Shown here: piece by piece, positions 18,370-26,760 of the stretch
Position numbering within the stretch: the stretch's first letter is position 1
Layout of the letters: each line of letters opens with the position of its first letter
From: Sphingomonadales bacterium
Lineage (GTDB): Bacteria; Bacteroidota; Bacteroidia; Flavobacteriales_D; Crocinitomicaceae
Direction: 5' to 3'
DNA length: 64,000 nt
Assembly: GCA_016872115.1 (NCBI GenBank)
Contig: VHBC01000003.1
Coordinates: 1-64,000, forward strand
Notes under the pieces: generated by a model
What the model saw: the letters and a program-made list of their open reading frames with translations, nothing else
What the model was told of the DNA's origin: nothing
Database searches by the model: none
Made by a program: the position numbers and the translations under genes

Positions 18370-19745
18370 AGCCAATCCATACATGTGAAAAAATTTATTT
18401 CGTAGGAATTGGTGGCATTGGAATGAGTGCGCTGGCTAGGTTTTTTAAATTTAACGGAAAAGAGGTTGCAGGTTATGATAAAGTGGCAACGCCTCTAACA
18501 AGAGCATTAGAAGACGAAGGAATTTCAGTACACTACGAAGATTTAGGTGCAGACTTGCCGCTAGCCTTCAAGGATCCAGAAGTGACCCTTATTGTTTATA
18601 CGCCCGCCATCAAACAGCTAGATGAACTGGATTACTTTCAGCAAGGTGATTTTACGATTCTCAAGCGCGCTGAGGTTTTAGGAGCGCTCACAAGGACTTT
18701 TCAAGGTTTGTGTGTTGCTGGAACGCACGGCAAAACAACCACCAGTTCTTTACTTGCGCATTTATTGACCGAACTTGGCACAGGTTGCACGGCCTTTTTA
18801 GGTGGCATTGCAAGTAATTTTGATTCGAATCTGGTCTTGCATCCTTCTAGCCCATATGCTGTGATTGAAGCCGATGAATTCGACCGCAGTTTTTTACAAC
18901 TCGCACCTTACGCGGCCATTGTAACAGCAGCGGATCCAGATCATTTGGATATTTATGGTACGGAAACAGCTTTCTTGGAGGGCTTTCGTCAATTTACAAT
19001 GTGCATTCATCCGAAAGGATGGTGTATTCAAAAAGAAGGCCTGAACTTGGATTGCTTAGCGCAAAGCCATACTTATGCCGTGAATTCAGACACTGCTGAT
19101 TACGCTTTTTTTAATCTTCGTTTTGAAAACGGTTTTCAGCTAGCCGATCTGCGCATTGGTTCACAAGAAATACCAGCTATTGAACTAGGTTTGCCAGGAA
19201 TCCACAATACCGAGAATGCATTGGCCTGCATCGCATTGCTTCATCAGTTAGGTTTTCAGGTAGATGAATTGCGTCCTGCACTTCGCAACTTTAAAGGTGT
19301 CAAGCGCCGTTTTGAATACCACATCCGCAGTAATGAATTGATTTACATTGATGATTACGCACATCATCCAAAAGAGATAGATGCCTTACTTAGTTCGGTA
19401 CGGTCAATGTATCCTGAACTCCCACTGATTGGCATTTTTCAACCGCATTTGTATTCGCGAACAAAAGATTTTGCACTTGAATTTGCCGCATCCTTGAGTG
19501 TGCTAGATGAATTATTTCTATTGCCAATTTATCCGGCTAGAGAGCTGCCTGTACCCGGCGTAAGCAGCGATTGGCTTTGTGAACTCACTGCTTTAAAAAA
19601 CAAGCGGGTGTTGGCTCCCCACGAAGTGTTGATTGCGCTTCAAAAGTTGCGCAGAGGTGTGGTACTTACCATTGGTGCCGGAGACATTGATCGCTTGGTT
19701 GATCCGTTAAAAGAGGTACTTAAACTTCAAATTCAGACGACATGA
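18366..19745 (+). CDS. murC: UDP-N-acetylmuramate-L-alanine ligase
   Basis: The 459-residue Mur ligase has the N-terminal YFVGIGGIGMSALARFF motif, ATP-binding AGTHGKTTTSSLLAHLL at about residue 118, EADEFDRSF and IDDYAHHPKEIDALL, all typical of MurC. It starts and ends with four-base ATGA overlaps with murG and ftsQ. No ddl gene lies between murC and ftsQ, as is usual in Bacteroidota. Confidence 0.97.
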   Translation: MKPIHTCEKIYFVGIGGIGMSALARFFKFNGKEVAGYDKVATPLTRALEDEGISVHYEDLGADLPLAFKDPEVTLIVYTPAIKQLDELDYFQQGDFTILKRAEVLGALTRTFQGLCVAGTHGKTTTSSLLAHLLTELGTGCTAFLGGIASNFDSNLVLHPSSPYAVIEADEFDRSFLQLAPYAAIVTAADPDHLDIYGTETAFLEGFRQFTMCIHPKGWCIQKEGLNLDCLAQSHTYAVNSDTADYAFFNLRFENGFQLADLRIGSQEIPAIELGLPGIHNTENALACIALLHQLGFQVDELRPALRNFKGVKRRFEYHIRSNELIYIDDYAHHPKEIDALLSSVRSMYPELPLIGIFQPHLYSRTKDFALEFAASLSVLDELFLLPIYPARELPVPGVSSDWLCELTALKNKRVLAPHEVLIALQKLRRGVVLTIGAGDIDRLVDPLKEVLKLQIQTT

Positions 19746-20536
19746 AAATTTGGCTTATGCGCATTTTTTGGGCGCTTGTTTCAGTTGGTACTATCGTTGT
19801 TTTCTATTTTGCACAGAAGTCAGATGCCAATCGGCTATTAAGTACGCCACGAGTTGCAATTCATTCAGATGACGAAAACACCTTTCTAACCAAGCAAGAA
19901 TTGCTTTATCGTTTGCAATTAAAGCAACTTTTGCATAAAGAGATGCCTGTGAAAGCACTTCAAGTTCAGCGCATTGAGCACGCCATTGCCGCTATGCCAG
20001 AAGTCAAGCATGTCAATGTTTATCGTCACTTGGGGGCTAAACTAGAGATTGATCTCACGCTACGCAAGCCAATTGCCCGCGTGTTTAACACGAAAGGCCA
20101 AAGTTATTACCTTGACCAAGAAGGATTTATGATGTACCGTTCACCACTTCATACGGCGCGTGTGTTGGTTATCTCTGGTGCCATTAACGAACCCTATAAC
20201 CCCCGAAATCATTGCGGTTTTATTAACAATGGAACTTTGAAAAGTTCTCGAAAAATTGATCAAATCTACCACATTTCAAATTATGTTTGTAATGATCCGT
20301 TAATGCATCGTCTGATAGGTCAAGTCCACCTCGATTCGAGTGGTGATTTCATCTTGATTCCTTTGCTTGGAGATCAACAAATCATCTTTGGTGCTGCGCG
20401 CAGTAGCAAAGAGGTAGAGGATAAATTTGAACGCCTCAAACATTTTTACAAAGAAGCCCTGCCCCACGAAGGCTGGAATAAATATAAAGAAATAAGTGTC
20501 AAATATGAAGGACAAATCGTTTGCAGAAAAAAATAA
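19742..20536 (+). CDS. ftsQ: Cell division protein FtsQ
   Basis: The 264-residue product has a single N-terminal membrane helix (about residues 3-22) and a periplasmic part with a POTRA-like segment (about residues 40-110, VQRIEHAIAAMPEVKHVNVYRHLGAKLEIDLTLR in outline). Position between murC and ftsA and the topology support FtsQ, which joins the FtsLB complex to the divisome. Its 3' end overlaps ftsA by 32 bp. Confidence 0.92.
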   Translation: MKIWLMRIFWALVSVGTIVVFYFAQKSDANRLLSTPRVAIHSDDENTFLTKQELLYRLQLKQLLHKEMPVKALQVQRIEHAIAAMPEVKHVNVYRHLGAKLEIDLTLRKPIARVFNTKGQSYYLDQEGFMMYRSPLHTARVLVISGAINEPYNPRNHCGFINNGTLKSSRKIDQIYHISNYVCNDPLMHRLIGQVHLDSSGDFILIPLLGDQQIIFGAARSSKEVEDKFERLKHFYKEALPHEGWNKYKEISVKYEGQIVCRKK

Positions 20537-21896
20537 CACTCCAGAGATCAAGCGCACTCGTGTTGTCGTAGGTTTGGATATTGGCACCACTAAAATTGCT
20601 TGTTTTGTCGGTCGTAAAAACGAACACGACAAAATTGAAATCATTGCCATGGGCAAGGCTGAATCGCTTGGGGTTATGCGTGGCGTTGTCTCCAATATCG
20701 AGCGCACAGTACAGTCGATCAATACCGCAGTAGAGGCCACTCAAAATGCCGTCGAAGGCAATTTGAAAATCAAAAATGTTCATGTGGGCATTGCCGGTCA
20801 GCATATCAAAAGCAAGCAGCACCGAGGTATCTATACCCGCCGTACGGCCAACGGGGAAATCTCCCAAACCGACATCGATGCTTTTGTTGACGACATGTAC
20901 AAATTGGTCATGAATCCAGGAGAGGAAATCATTACAGTCATTCCACAAGAATACATCGTTGATGGCGAGCCTGAAATCAAAGATCCAATCGGAATGGGCG
21001 GTGTTAGACTCGAAGCGAACTTCCATATCATTTGTGGTCAAGTGACCAACGTACAGAACATAACCCGTTGTGTAGATCGTTCAGGCCTGAGCGTCAAAGA
21101 TATTATTCTAGAACCAATCGCTTCAGCACAAGCAGTTTTATCCGATGAAGAAAAAGAAGCCGGTGTCGTTTTGGTAGATATTGGAGGTGGTACCACCGAT
21201 GTCGCTATATTCCACGACGGCCTTATTCGTCATACCGCTGTGATCCCATTTGGTGGTAAAGTCATTACCCAAGACATCAAAGAGGGTTGCCGCATTATGG
21301 AGCGCCAAGCTGAAATGCTAAAAATGAAATTCGGTAGCGCATTAGCCTCCGAAAGCAATGAAAACGAAGTCGTTTGTATTCCCGGCTTACGCGGTCGCGA
21401 TCCAAAAGAAATCACTTTGCGCAACTTGGCTAGCATCATTCAAGCGCGCATGGAAGAAATCATCGAGTTGGTCAACCTTGAAATCAAAAGTTCTGGTTAC
21501 GAAAAAAAACTCATTGGTGGCATCGTGGTTACCGGCGGAGGCTCACAACTCAAGCACCTTACCCAACTTATTGAATACCTAACCGGCATGGATGCACGCA
21601 TTGGTTATCCAACAGAGCATCTTGCCAATACCAATGACCTCGACGCTTTGGCTAGTCCAATGTATGCCACAGGTATCGGTTTAGTACTCAAAGGTTTTGA
21701 GAGCATGGAAGGCGCAAAACCATGGGAACAACCAGACGCTCAAGTGTTTAGCTCGTCTACCTCAGAGGCTGCACAAAAAAATACAATTGACAAACATGAA
21801 AAAATCAGAGAACATTCTGACGGTCAAAAACGCGGTGAATTTTTCGAGCGAATTTTAGGGCCTGTCAAGAAATTCTTCGACGATTCAGAAGATTAA
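20505..21896 (+). CDS. ftsA: Cell division protein FtsA
   Basis: The 463-residue actin-fold ATPase tethers FtsZ to the membrane. It shows VVVGLDIGTTKIACFVG near the N terminus, VLVDIGGGTTDVAIF (about residue 225), and GGIVVTGGGSQLKHL (about 340). The C terminus (ERILGPVKKFFDDSED) has a short amphipathic stretch that could be the membrane-targeting sequence. The ATG at 20505 is preferred to a GTG three codons earlier. ftsZ follows after 41 bases. Confidence 0.97.
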   Translation: MKDKSFAEKNNTPEIKRTRVVVGLDIGTTKIACFVGRKNEHDKIEIIAMGKAESLGVMRGVVSNIERTVQSINTAVEATQNAVEGNLKIKNVHVGIAGQHIKSKQHRGIYTRRTANGEISQTDIDAFVDDMYKLVMNPGEEIITVIPQEYIVDGEPEIKDPIGMGGVRLEANFHIICGQVTNVQNITRCVDRSGLSVKDIILEPIASAQAVLSDEEKEAGVVLVDIGGGTTDVAIFHDGLIRHTAVIPFGGKVITQDIKEGCRIMERQAEMLKMKFGSALASESNENEVVCIPGLRGRDPKEITLRNLASIIQARMEEIIELVNLEIKSSGYEKKLIGGIVVTGGGSQLKHLTQLIEYLTGMDARIGYPTEHLANTNDLDALASPMYATGIGLVLKGFESMEGAKPWEQPDAQVFSSSTSEAAQKNTIDKHEKIREHSDGQKRGEFFERILGPVKKFFDDSED

Positions 21897-21937
21897 AACA
21901 CATTTAGCTTATACCAATCAGGAAATAGATAGCACTT

Positions 21938-23563
21938 ATGGAATTTGATTTACCACAAAACGAAACAAACCGCGCTTCTTCCATCATCAAAGTAATTGGT
22001 GTTGGGGGCGGTGGTTCAAACGCCGTAAACCACATGTACTTGCAAGGTATTGCAGGAGTAGACTTCATAGTTTGCAACACTGATTGCCAAGCGCTAGATC
22101 ACTCACCTGTACCTTACAAAATTCAACTTGGACCTAACCTCACTGAAGGTCGTGGTGCTGGCATGATACCAGAAGTAGGGATGAATGCCGCCATGGAAAA
22201 CATTCAAGAAATCCGCGAATTGCTCTCTTCTGGAACCAAAATGGTTTTTGTAACCGCTGGTATGGGCGGCGGAACCGGAACCGGAGCGGCTCCGGTCATT
22301 GCCCAGGTTGCTCGTGATCTTGGGATTCTTACTGTCGGTATTGTAACCGTTCCTTTTAATTTTGAAGGTCGTAAACGCCGTCAACAAGCAGAAGAAGGTA
22401 TAGAACGCATGCGTCAAAACGTTGATACACTTTTGATCATCAACAATGAAAGACTGCGTGAATACGGCAAAAACATGTCTTTATCTGAAGCTTTTTCGCA
22501 TGCAGACGACGTGTTGACCGTTGCTGCAAGAGGTATTGCCGAAGTTATTTCCGTAACCGGCGCTATCAATGTTGATTTTAATGATGTCAATACCGTTATG
22601 CGCAATTCAGGACATGCCATTATGGGTAGTGCGGTCGCAAGCGGTGAAAATCGTGCAATGGTCGCTGTCCAGAACGCTTTAAATTCTCCACTACTCAACG
22701 ACAACGATATCAGCGGTGCCCGCTATGTTTTACTTAATATCACCTACGGTGACCAAGAGGTCATGATGGACGAAATCACTGATATAACTGATTATATTCA
22801 AGATGCAGCGGGCTCTACTGCCGATGTCATTTGGGGTCATGGCAAAGATGCTTCTTTAGGAGACCAACTGAGCCTAACCATAATAGCCACTGGATTTTCT
22901 TCTTCGCCGCTAACGGGTTTTGAGAAAAGTCCTGAACGCACCGTAGTTGTACTAGAAGAAGAGAAAAAACAAGAGATCCTAAGTCCGCTCAGCTCACCAT
23001 TTGAAAGCATTTCTTCAGTGCCAATTGCCACTGAAGAACCCTTCATCAAAGAGGTACAAGCGCCACTTGCCAATCCATTCGAAGCTACCGAACCAGCTTT
23101 TGACGCAGCTCCGGTAACCAAAACCACCTTTAATTTGTACGACGAGGCACCAGAGCCTGTTGCCGCTTCACAAGCCTCCATGACCTGGGAAGTCTTCGAT
23201 GTACAACCTGAACCAACTCCTGCAACTGTAAGTGAGGCTCCAGAGGTTGTCAAACACGTTCTCGAAGACGACAGCATTCAGCGCGTTGAGTTTGAAACCA
23301 CCAAACGCGTTTTGAGTCCAGAAGAACAGCAACGCAAAGTTCAAGAACGCGTTTCTCGCATCCAAGAGTTTACTTCCAAACTAAAAAAGCCAGAGGGTTT
23401 ACTTGAATTTGAAAACGAACCTGCTTTTGTACGTAGAAATATCCAACTTCAACAACAGAATCCAAGTTCACAAGAACAAATTTCTCGTTTTGGAATCGGT
23501 CTAGACGTAAACGGGCAAACTACTTTGCGCAATAACAATTTCTTACACGATAACGTCGACTAA
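21938..23563 (+). CDS. ftsZ: Cell division GTPase FtsZ
   Basis: The 541-residue tubulin homologue contains [17 protein letters not shown] at about residue 17 and the GTP-binding signature [16 protein letters not shown] at about residue 107. The GTPase core ends near residue 320. The remaining ~220 residues form a long acidic, Pro/Glu-rich linker and end with [12 protein letters not shown], a short conserved-looking tail that probably binds FtsA. Long linkers are usual in Bacteroidota FtsZ. The yqeY-like gene follows after two bases. Confidence 0.98.
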   Translation: MEFDLPQNETNRASSIIKVIGVGGGGSNAVNHMYLQGIAGVDFIVCNTDCQALDHSPVPYKIQLGPNLTEGRGAGMIPEVGMNAAMENIQEIRELLSSGTKMVFVTAGMGGGTGTGAAPVIAQVARDLGILTVGIVTVPFNFEGRKRRQQAEEGIERMRQNVDTLLIINNERLREYGKNMSLSEAFSHADDVLTVAARGIAEVISVTGAINVDFNDVNTVMRNSGHAIMGSAVASGENRAMVAVQNALNSPLLNDNDISGARYVLLNITYGDQEVMMDEITDITDYIQDAAGSTADVIWGHGKDASLGDQLSLTIIATGFSSSPLTGFEKSPERTVVVLEEEKKQEILSPLSSPFESISSVPIATEEPFIKEVQAPLANPFEATEPAFDAAPVTKTTFNLYDEAPEPVAASQASMTWEVFDVQPEPTPATVSEAPEVVKHVLEDDSIQRVEFETTKRVLSPEEQQRKVQERVSRIQEFTSKLKKPEGLLEFENEPAFVRRNIQLQQQNPSSQEQISRFGIGLDVNGQTTLRNNNFLHDNVD

Positions 23564-23565
23564 AA

Positions 23566-24015
23566 ATGACCTTTACGGAGCGCATTAATTACGACATCAA
23601 AAGTGCCATGCTTGCCAAAGAAAAAGAAAAGCTTGCGGCACTGCGCGATATCAAATCAAAGTTACTCCTAGAGGCAACATCAGGCCCCCATGCCAATGTT
23701 TCCGAAGAAGCAGCGATCAAAATTTGTTTAAAATTGCACAAACAGCGCATGGAAACGCATGCACTGTACGTTGCCCAAAATCGCGAAGACCTCGCAGCTG
23801 AGGAATTATTTCAAGCTCAGGTAATCGAGGCTTATCTGCCTAAAATGCTTTCAGAAGAGGAAATTCGTCAGGAGGTACGTCAGACAATTACTGCACTCGG
23901 CGCAAATGGCCCTCAAGATATGGGTAAGGTAATGGGCGCACTAACAAGCAAACTGGCTGGCAAAGCTGACGGCAAAGTGATTTCGGGTATAGTCAAAGCG
24001 GAGCTCGCTAGTTAA
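23566..24015 (+). CDS. GatB/YqeY domain-containing protein
   Basis: The 149-residue product begins MTFTERINYDIKSAMLAKEKEKLAALRDIKSKL in outline and has EAYLPKMLSEEEI and DMGKVMGALTSKLAGKADGKVISGIVK, the YqeY pattern related to the tail domain of GatB. YqeY proteins are thought to touch tRNA metabolism, but their role is unclear. The gene follows ftsZ in many Bacteroidota. It overlaps the mtnB start by one base. Confidence 0.93.
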   Translation: MTFTERINYDIKSAMLAKEKEKLAALRDIKSKLLLEATSGPHANVSEEAAIKICLKLHKQRMETHALYVAQNREDLAAEELFQAQVIEAYLPKMLSEEEIRQEVRQTITALGANGPQDMGKVMGALTSKLAGKADGKVISGIVKAELAS

Positions 24016-24596
24016 TGAAAGCTGCACTCTCTCAATTGATTAGATCATTGAACGTGCGCGGATGGTCGCCTGCAACGTCAACCAACTATTCATTTATTGA
24101 TGAACACCAACAAATTTGGGTTTCCAAATCAGGGGTAAACAAAGCAGATTTCACGGATTCGGATTTCATGACTATCGATAAAGATGGAATTGGAACCGGT
24201 ATGTTTCATGGTGTCAAACCCTCCGATGAAACACAAATACATTTATGGATTTACAAGCATTTTACTGATGCGAAGGTAGTGTTGCACAGCCACAGCAAAT
24301 TTCCGGTCCTGATTTCTCAATTTAATGAAGATTATTTCCCGGTCCAAGGTTATGAATTACAAAAAGGATTTAAAGGTTGCAAGAGCCACCTTGAGTCTTT
24401 GCAAATTCCTATTGTTGATAACCAACAGGATATGCAACTGCTTTGTGCTGCACTCGATCAACGCATTCAAGATATCCAGCACCATTGTTTTATAATTGCT
24501 GAACACGGAACTTATGCCTGGGGAGAAAATCTTTTCGAGGCTCAAAGACATCTAGAGACTTTGGATTATCTTTGTGAATGTGAATTTTTACGTTAA
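24015..24596 (+). CDS. mtnB: Methylthioribulose-1-phosphate dehydratase
   Basis: The 193-residue class II aldolase-like enzyme dehydrates 5-methylthioribulose-1-phosphate in the methionine salvage pathway. The N terminus LIRSLNVRGWSPATSTNYS, the zinc-binding LHSHSKFP (about residues 92-99) and the later EHGTYAWG histidine match the family. It is the first of three adjacent salvage genes and overlaps the yqeY-like gene by one base, so it may be cotranscribed with the dcw cluster. Confidence 0.93.
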   Translation: MKAALSQLIRSLNVRGWSPATSTNYSFIDEHQQIWVSKSGVNKADFTDSDFMTIDKDGIGTGMFHGVKPSDETQIHLWIYKHFTDAKVVLHSHSKFPVLISQFNEDYFPVQGYELQKGFKGCKSHLESLQIPIVDNQQDMQLLCAALDQRIQDIQHHCFIIAEHGTYAWGENLFEAQRHLETLDYLCECEFLR

Positions 24597-24599
24597 GTA

Positions 24600-25145
24600 A
24601 TGGCCATTTTATCCGTCCCCGAAACCGGTCTCGAACTCCGAGAACCCCTCCAAATCAAATCTTTTTTAGCAGAAAAAGGTGTTTTTTTTGATCAATGGAC
24701 CTGCGAGGTTCAATTTGCTGATACAGCAACGCAAGACGAAATTCTTGCGGCTTATGCCAAAGATTTACAACCCTTCATGCAAGCTGGTGGTTATCAAAGT
24801 GCTGACGTCATTTCAATTAACGCGCTAACGCCTAATTACGATCAAATTAGAGCAAAGTTTTTGGCAGAGCATACCCACGACGAAGATGAAATTCGTTTTT
24901 TTGTCGATGGCCAAGGTTTATTTTGGTTCCATTTAGAAAACACACCTGTTTTCAATGTGTTGTGTCAGTGCGGCGACCTCATAAGTGTCCCGATAGGCAC
25001 AAAGCACTGGTTTGATGCCGGAGCTACTGACCCGTTCGTCAAAGCCATTCGTATTTTTACGGACACCAGTGGTTGGACGCCGCTTTATACACAGTCCGGC
25101 ACGGAGCAACAATTCCTCCACTTTCAAATTCCAACACGTGGATAA
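24600..25145 (+). CDS. mtnD: Acireductone dioxygenase
   Basis: The 181-residue cupin has the metal-binding set HTHDEDEIRFF (two His and one Glu, about residues 90-100) and the final His in GTKHWFDAG (about 137). With Fe(II) the enzyme makes the keto acid precursor of methionine; with Ni it makes an off-pathway product. It lies three bases after mtnB and overlaps the mtnC start by 8 bp. Confidence 0.95.
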   Translation: MAILSVPETGLELREPLQIKSFLAEKGVFFDQWTCEVQFADTATQDEILAAYAKDLQPFMQAGGYQSADVISINALTPNYDQIRAKFLAEHTHDEDEIRFFVDGQGLFWFHLENTPVFNVLCQCGDLISVPIGTKHWFDAGATDPFVKAIRIFTDTSGWTPLYTQSGTEQQFLHFQIPTRG

Positions 25146-25821
25146 GCAAATTAAATATATCCTTACCGACATCGAAGGCACAACGAGCTCTGTTCATTTT
25201 GTCTATGATGTACTATTTCCCTATTTCAAGGAACACATACAATTACTTACCCAACATGCACAAATAAACGAAGTCAAACAAGCTTTTGCAGAGGTAATTG
25301 AACTCGCTGCCCAAGAAGACGGTGAGCACCTCACCACCACCGAAGAAGTCCTTGAATATTTGCTCAAGTGGGCCAACGAAGACCGCAAAATTACGCCGCT
25401 TAAAGCACTCCAAGGCATTATTTGGAAAAATGCATACGAAACTGGTGCTATCAAAGGTCATGTCTACGACGACGTACCCACCGCACTCAACCAATGGCGA
25501 ACACAAGGGTTAAAAGTAGGCGTATTTTCTTCCGGATCTATAGCCGCTCAAAAGCTACTTTTTCGATACAGCGATTTTGGCGACATATCCACTCATTTCT
25601 CTAATCATTTTGATACTACCACGGGTTCTAAGCGCGATGCAGCAACCTATCTTAAAATTGTTCAGTTTCTTGGCATAGAAGCCGAACAAATCCTTTTTCT
25701 ATCGGATATTGTTGAGGAACTCGAAGCGGCGCAGCAAGCAGGTCTCCAAACTATACAACTCCTTAGAGAGCAAACAAAGCCCGATTGGCCAAATACGGCA
25801 AGACATTTTCTGGAGATTTAA
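25138..25821 (+). CDS. mtnC: Enolase-phosphatase E1 (2,3-diketo-5-methylthiopentyl-1-phosphate)
   Basis: The HAD-family enzyme performs the enolisation and dephosphorylation step before MtnD. The motifs ILTDIEGTTSSVHFVYD, GVFSSGSIAAQKLLF and FLSDIVEELEAAQQAG are diagnostic. The start is a GTG at 25138 (VDKQIKYILTD), eight bases before the mtnD stop and giving 227 residues, the normal length. The frame is open further upstream inside mtnD, but that extension is a shadow of mtnD. The genes mtnA and mtnK are not in this window. Confidence 0.93.
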   Translation: MDKQIKYILTDIEGTTSSVHFVYDVLFPYFKEHIQLLTQHAQINEVKQAFAEVIELAAQEDGEHLTTTEEVLEYLLKWANEDRKITPLKALQGIIWKNAYETGAIKGHVYDDVPTALNQWRTQGLKVGVFSSGSIAAQKLLFRYSDFGDISTHFSNHFDTTTGSKRDAATYLKIVQFLGIEAEQILFLSDIVEELEAAQQAGLQTIQLLREQTKPDWPNTARHFLEI

Positions 25822-25840
25822 ATTCTATCACATAGTAATA

Positions 25841-25868
25841 AAAAAGCCGCTCAATTGAGCGGCTTTTT
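25841..25868. terminator. Bidirectional Rho-independent terminator
   Basis: A perfect 28-base inverted repeat (AAAAAGCCGCTCAA on one side, mirrored on the other) lies between the convergent mtnC and DUF1573 genes. A-tracts and T-tracts at both ends let it stop transcripts from either strand. Confidence 0.9.
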
Positions 25869-25889
25869 TATTAGCGAGTGTTTTTTGGA

Positions 25890-26333
25890 TTAATTGTTGG
25901 TAGGTGCGCCAGCGTTGTTAACAGGCATACCGCTCTCTGGAGCAGGTCCTACTTCTCCTTTGATGCGAATCACTTTATTGGGCTCATTGATGGCGTTTGA
26001 AGTGATGGTTACGCTCTTATTGATTGGTCCTGGACGATTGGTGTCGTATTTCACGCGAATGGTACCTTTTGCTCCTGGAGCAATTGGTTCTTTTGGCCAT
26101 TCTGGAACAGTACAACCGCAAGATCCTTTAGCATTTGAAATGATCAAAGGTTCGTCACCGGTATTTTTGAATTCAAATAAACAGTAGGGCTCACCACCAT
26201 ATTTGATGTTTCCGTAGTCGTGAACTTCTTTGTTAAATTCGATTTTAGCACCTTTTTCAATTTGTGCACATACGTTGTTGAGGCCAAGTACAGCCATAAA
26301 TACAACGCCAAAAGAAAGCAATAATTTTTTCAT
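25890..26333 (-). CDS. DUF1573 domain-containing secreted protein
   Basis: The 147-residue product has a signal peptide (1 to about 24, ending CAQ) and one Ig-like/ASH-type domain typical of DUF1573: HDYGNIKYGGEPYCLFEFKNTG, then SNAKGSCGCTVPEWPKEPIAPG and VKYDTNRPGPINKSVTITSNA. The Cys-Gly-Cys in the middle is typical. The function is unknown; such domains often bind other proteins in the periplasm. It ends at the bidirectional terminator shared with mtnC. Confidence 0.92.
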   Translation of the reverse strand: MKKLLLSFGVVFMAVLGLNNVCAQIEKGAKIEFNKEVHDYGNIKYGGEPYCLFEFKNTGDEPLIISNAKGSCGCTVPEWPKEPIAPGAKGTIRVKYDTNRPGPINKSVTITSNAINEPNKVIRIKGEVGPAPESGMPVNNAGAPTNN

Positions 26334-26406
26334 AAGTATCAGTTTATCTATTCGAAAGTTAAGAAGCTTCTGAAGAGGTTGAATGTATTTAACACTTCAT
26401 TAACAT

Positions 26407-26541
26407 CTAATCGCGTTTGAGCCAACCGCGCTTCACAAAGAAAATGAAAAGACCAAGGCCAATTGCAAACATGATAGCGACAACTGTATAATAGCCAAAT
26501 CGATAGGATAATTCGGGCATATATTTAAAATTCGTCCGCAC
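26407..26541 (-). pseudogene. 3' remnant of a CorA-type magnesium/cobalt channel gene
   Basis: On the minus strand the frame ending at 26407 reads VRTNFKYMPELSYRFGYY, a hydrophobic helix, and KRGWLKRD. This matches the last ~40 residues of CorA: the GMNF..MPEL loop, the second membrane helix and the KRKxWL tail. The GMN selectivity motif is degenerate (RTN) and a stop codon lies three codons before this stretch, so the rest of the gene is gone. The part from the ATG at 26520 (37 codons) could still be translated as a one-helix peptide. The call is pseudogene; a domesticated small membrane protein is the alternative. Confidence 0.7.
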
Positions 26542-26591
26542 TTGCCGTTTTTACGGCAAAGAAGTCATGGCTAAATTTATATGATTGTGTT

Positions 26592-26738
26592 TTAGATTGC
26601 ATCGTTTTGGATACTTTTTGGCGCAAGCCCGCAACCCTGACAGGCTTCATTTTTTTTGGCAAAAAGTAAATAGAAGTGTCGGATTAAATAGAAGCTAACA
26701 CCGATGAGAATAACTGAGACTATTAGTTTTTGCATCAT
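26592..26738 (-). CDS. FeoB-associated small Cys-containing membrane protein
   Basis: The 48-residue ORF starts with two ATG codons (26738 and 26735), has one N-terminal membrane helix (LIVSVILIGVSFYLIRHFYLLF), then a CxxCG motif (EACQGCG, Cys33 and Cys36) and a short tail. It begins 22 bases after the feoB stop on the same strand. Small single-helix proteins with a Cys cluster next to feoB are a known family (FeoB-associated Cys-rich membrane protein), thought to help iron uptake. This one has only two Cys, fewer than usual. It is shorter than the usual cutoff for gene finding. Confidence 0.72.
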   Translation of the reverse strand: MMQKLIVSVILIGVSFYLIRHFYLLFAKKNEACQGCGLAPKSIQNDAI

Positions 26739-26760
26739 TGAAAGTTAATTAAAAAAGTAT

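Noticed and set aside
25012-25137. Upstream extension of mtnC
   Set aside because: It lies wholly inside mtnD in another frame and shows no HAD similarity; GTG at 25138 starts the conserved domain.
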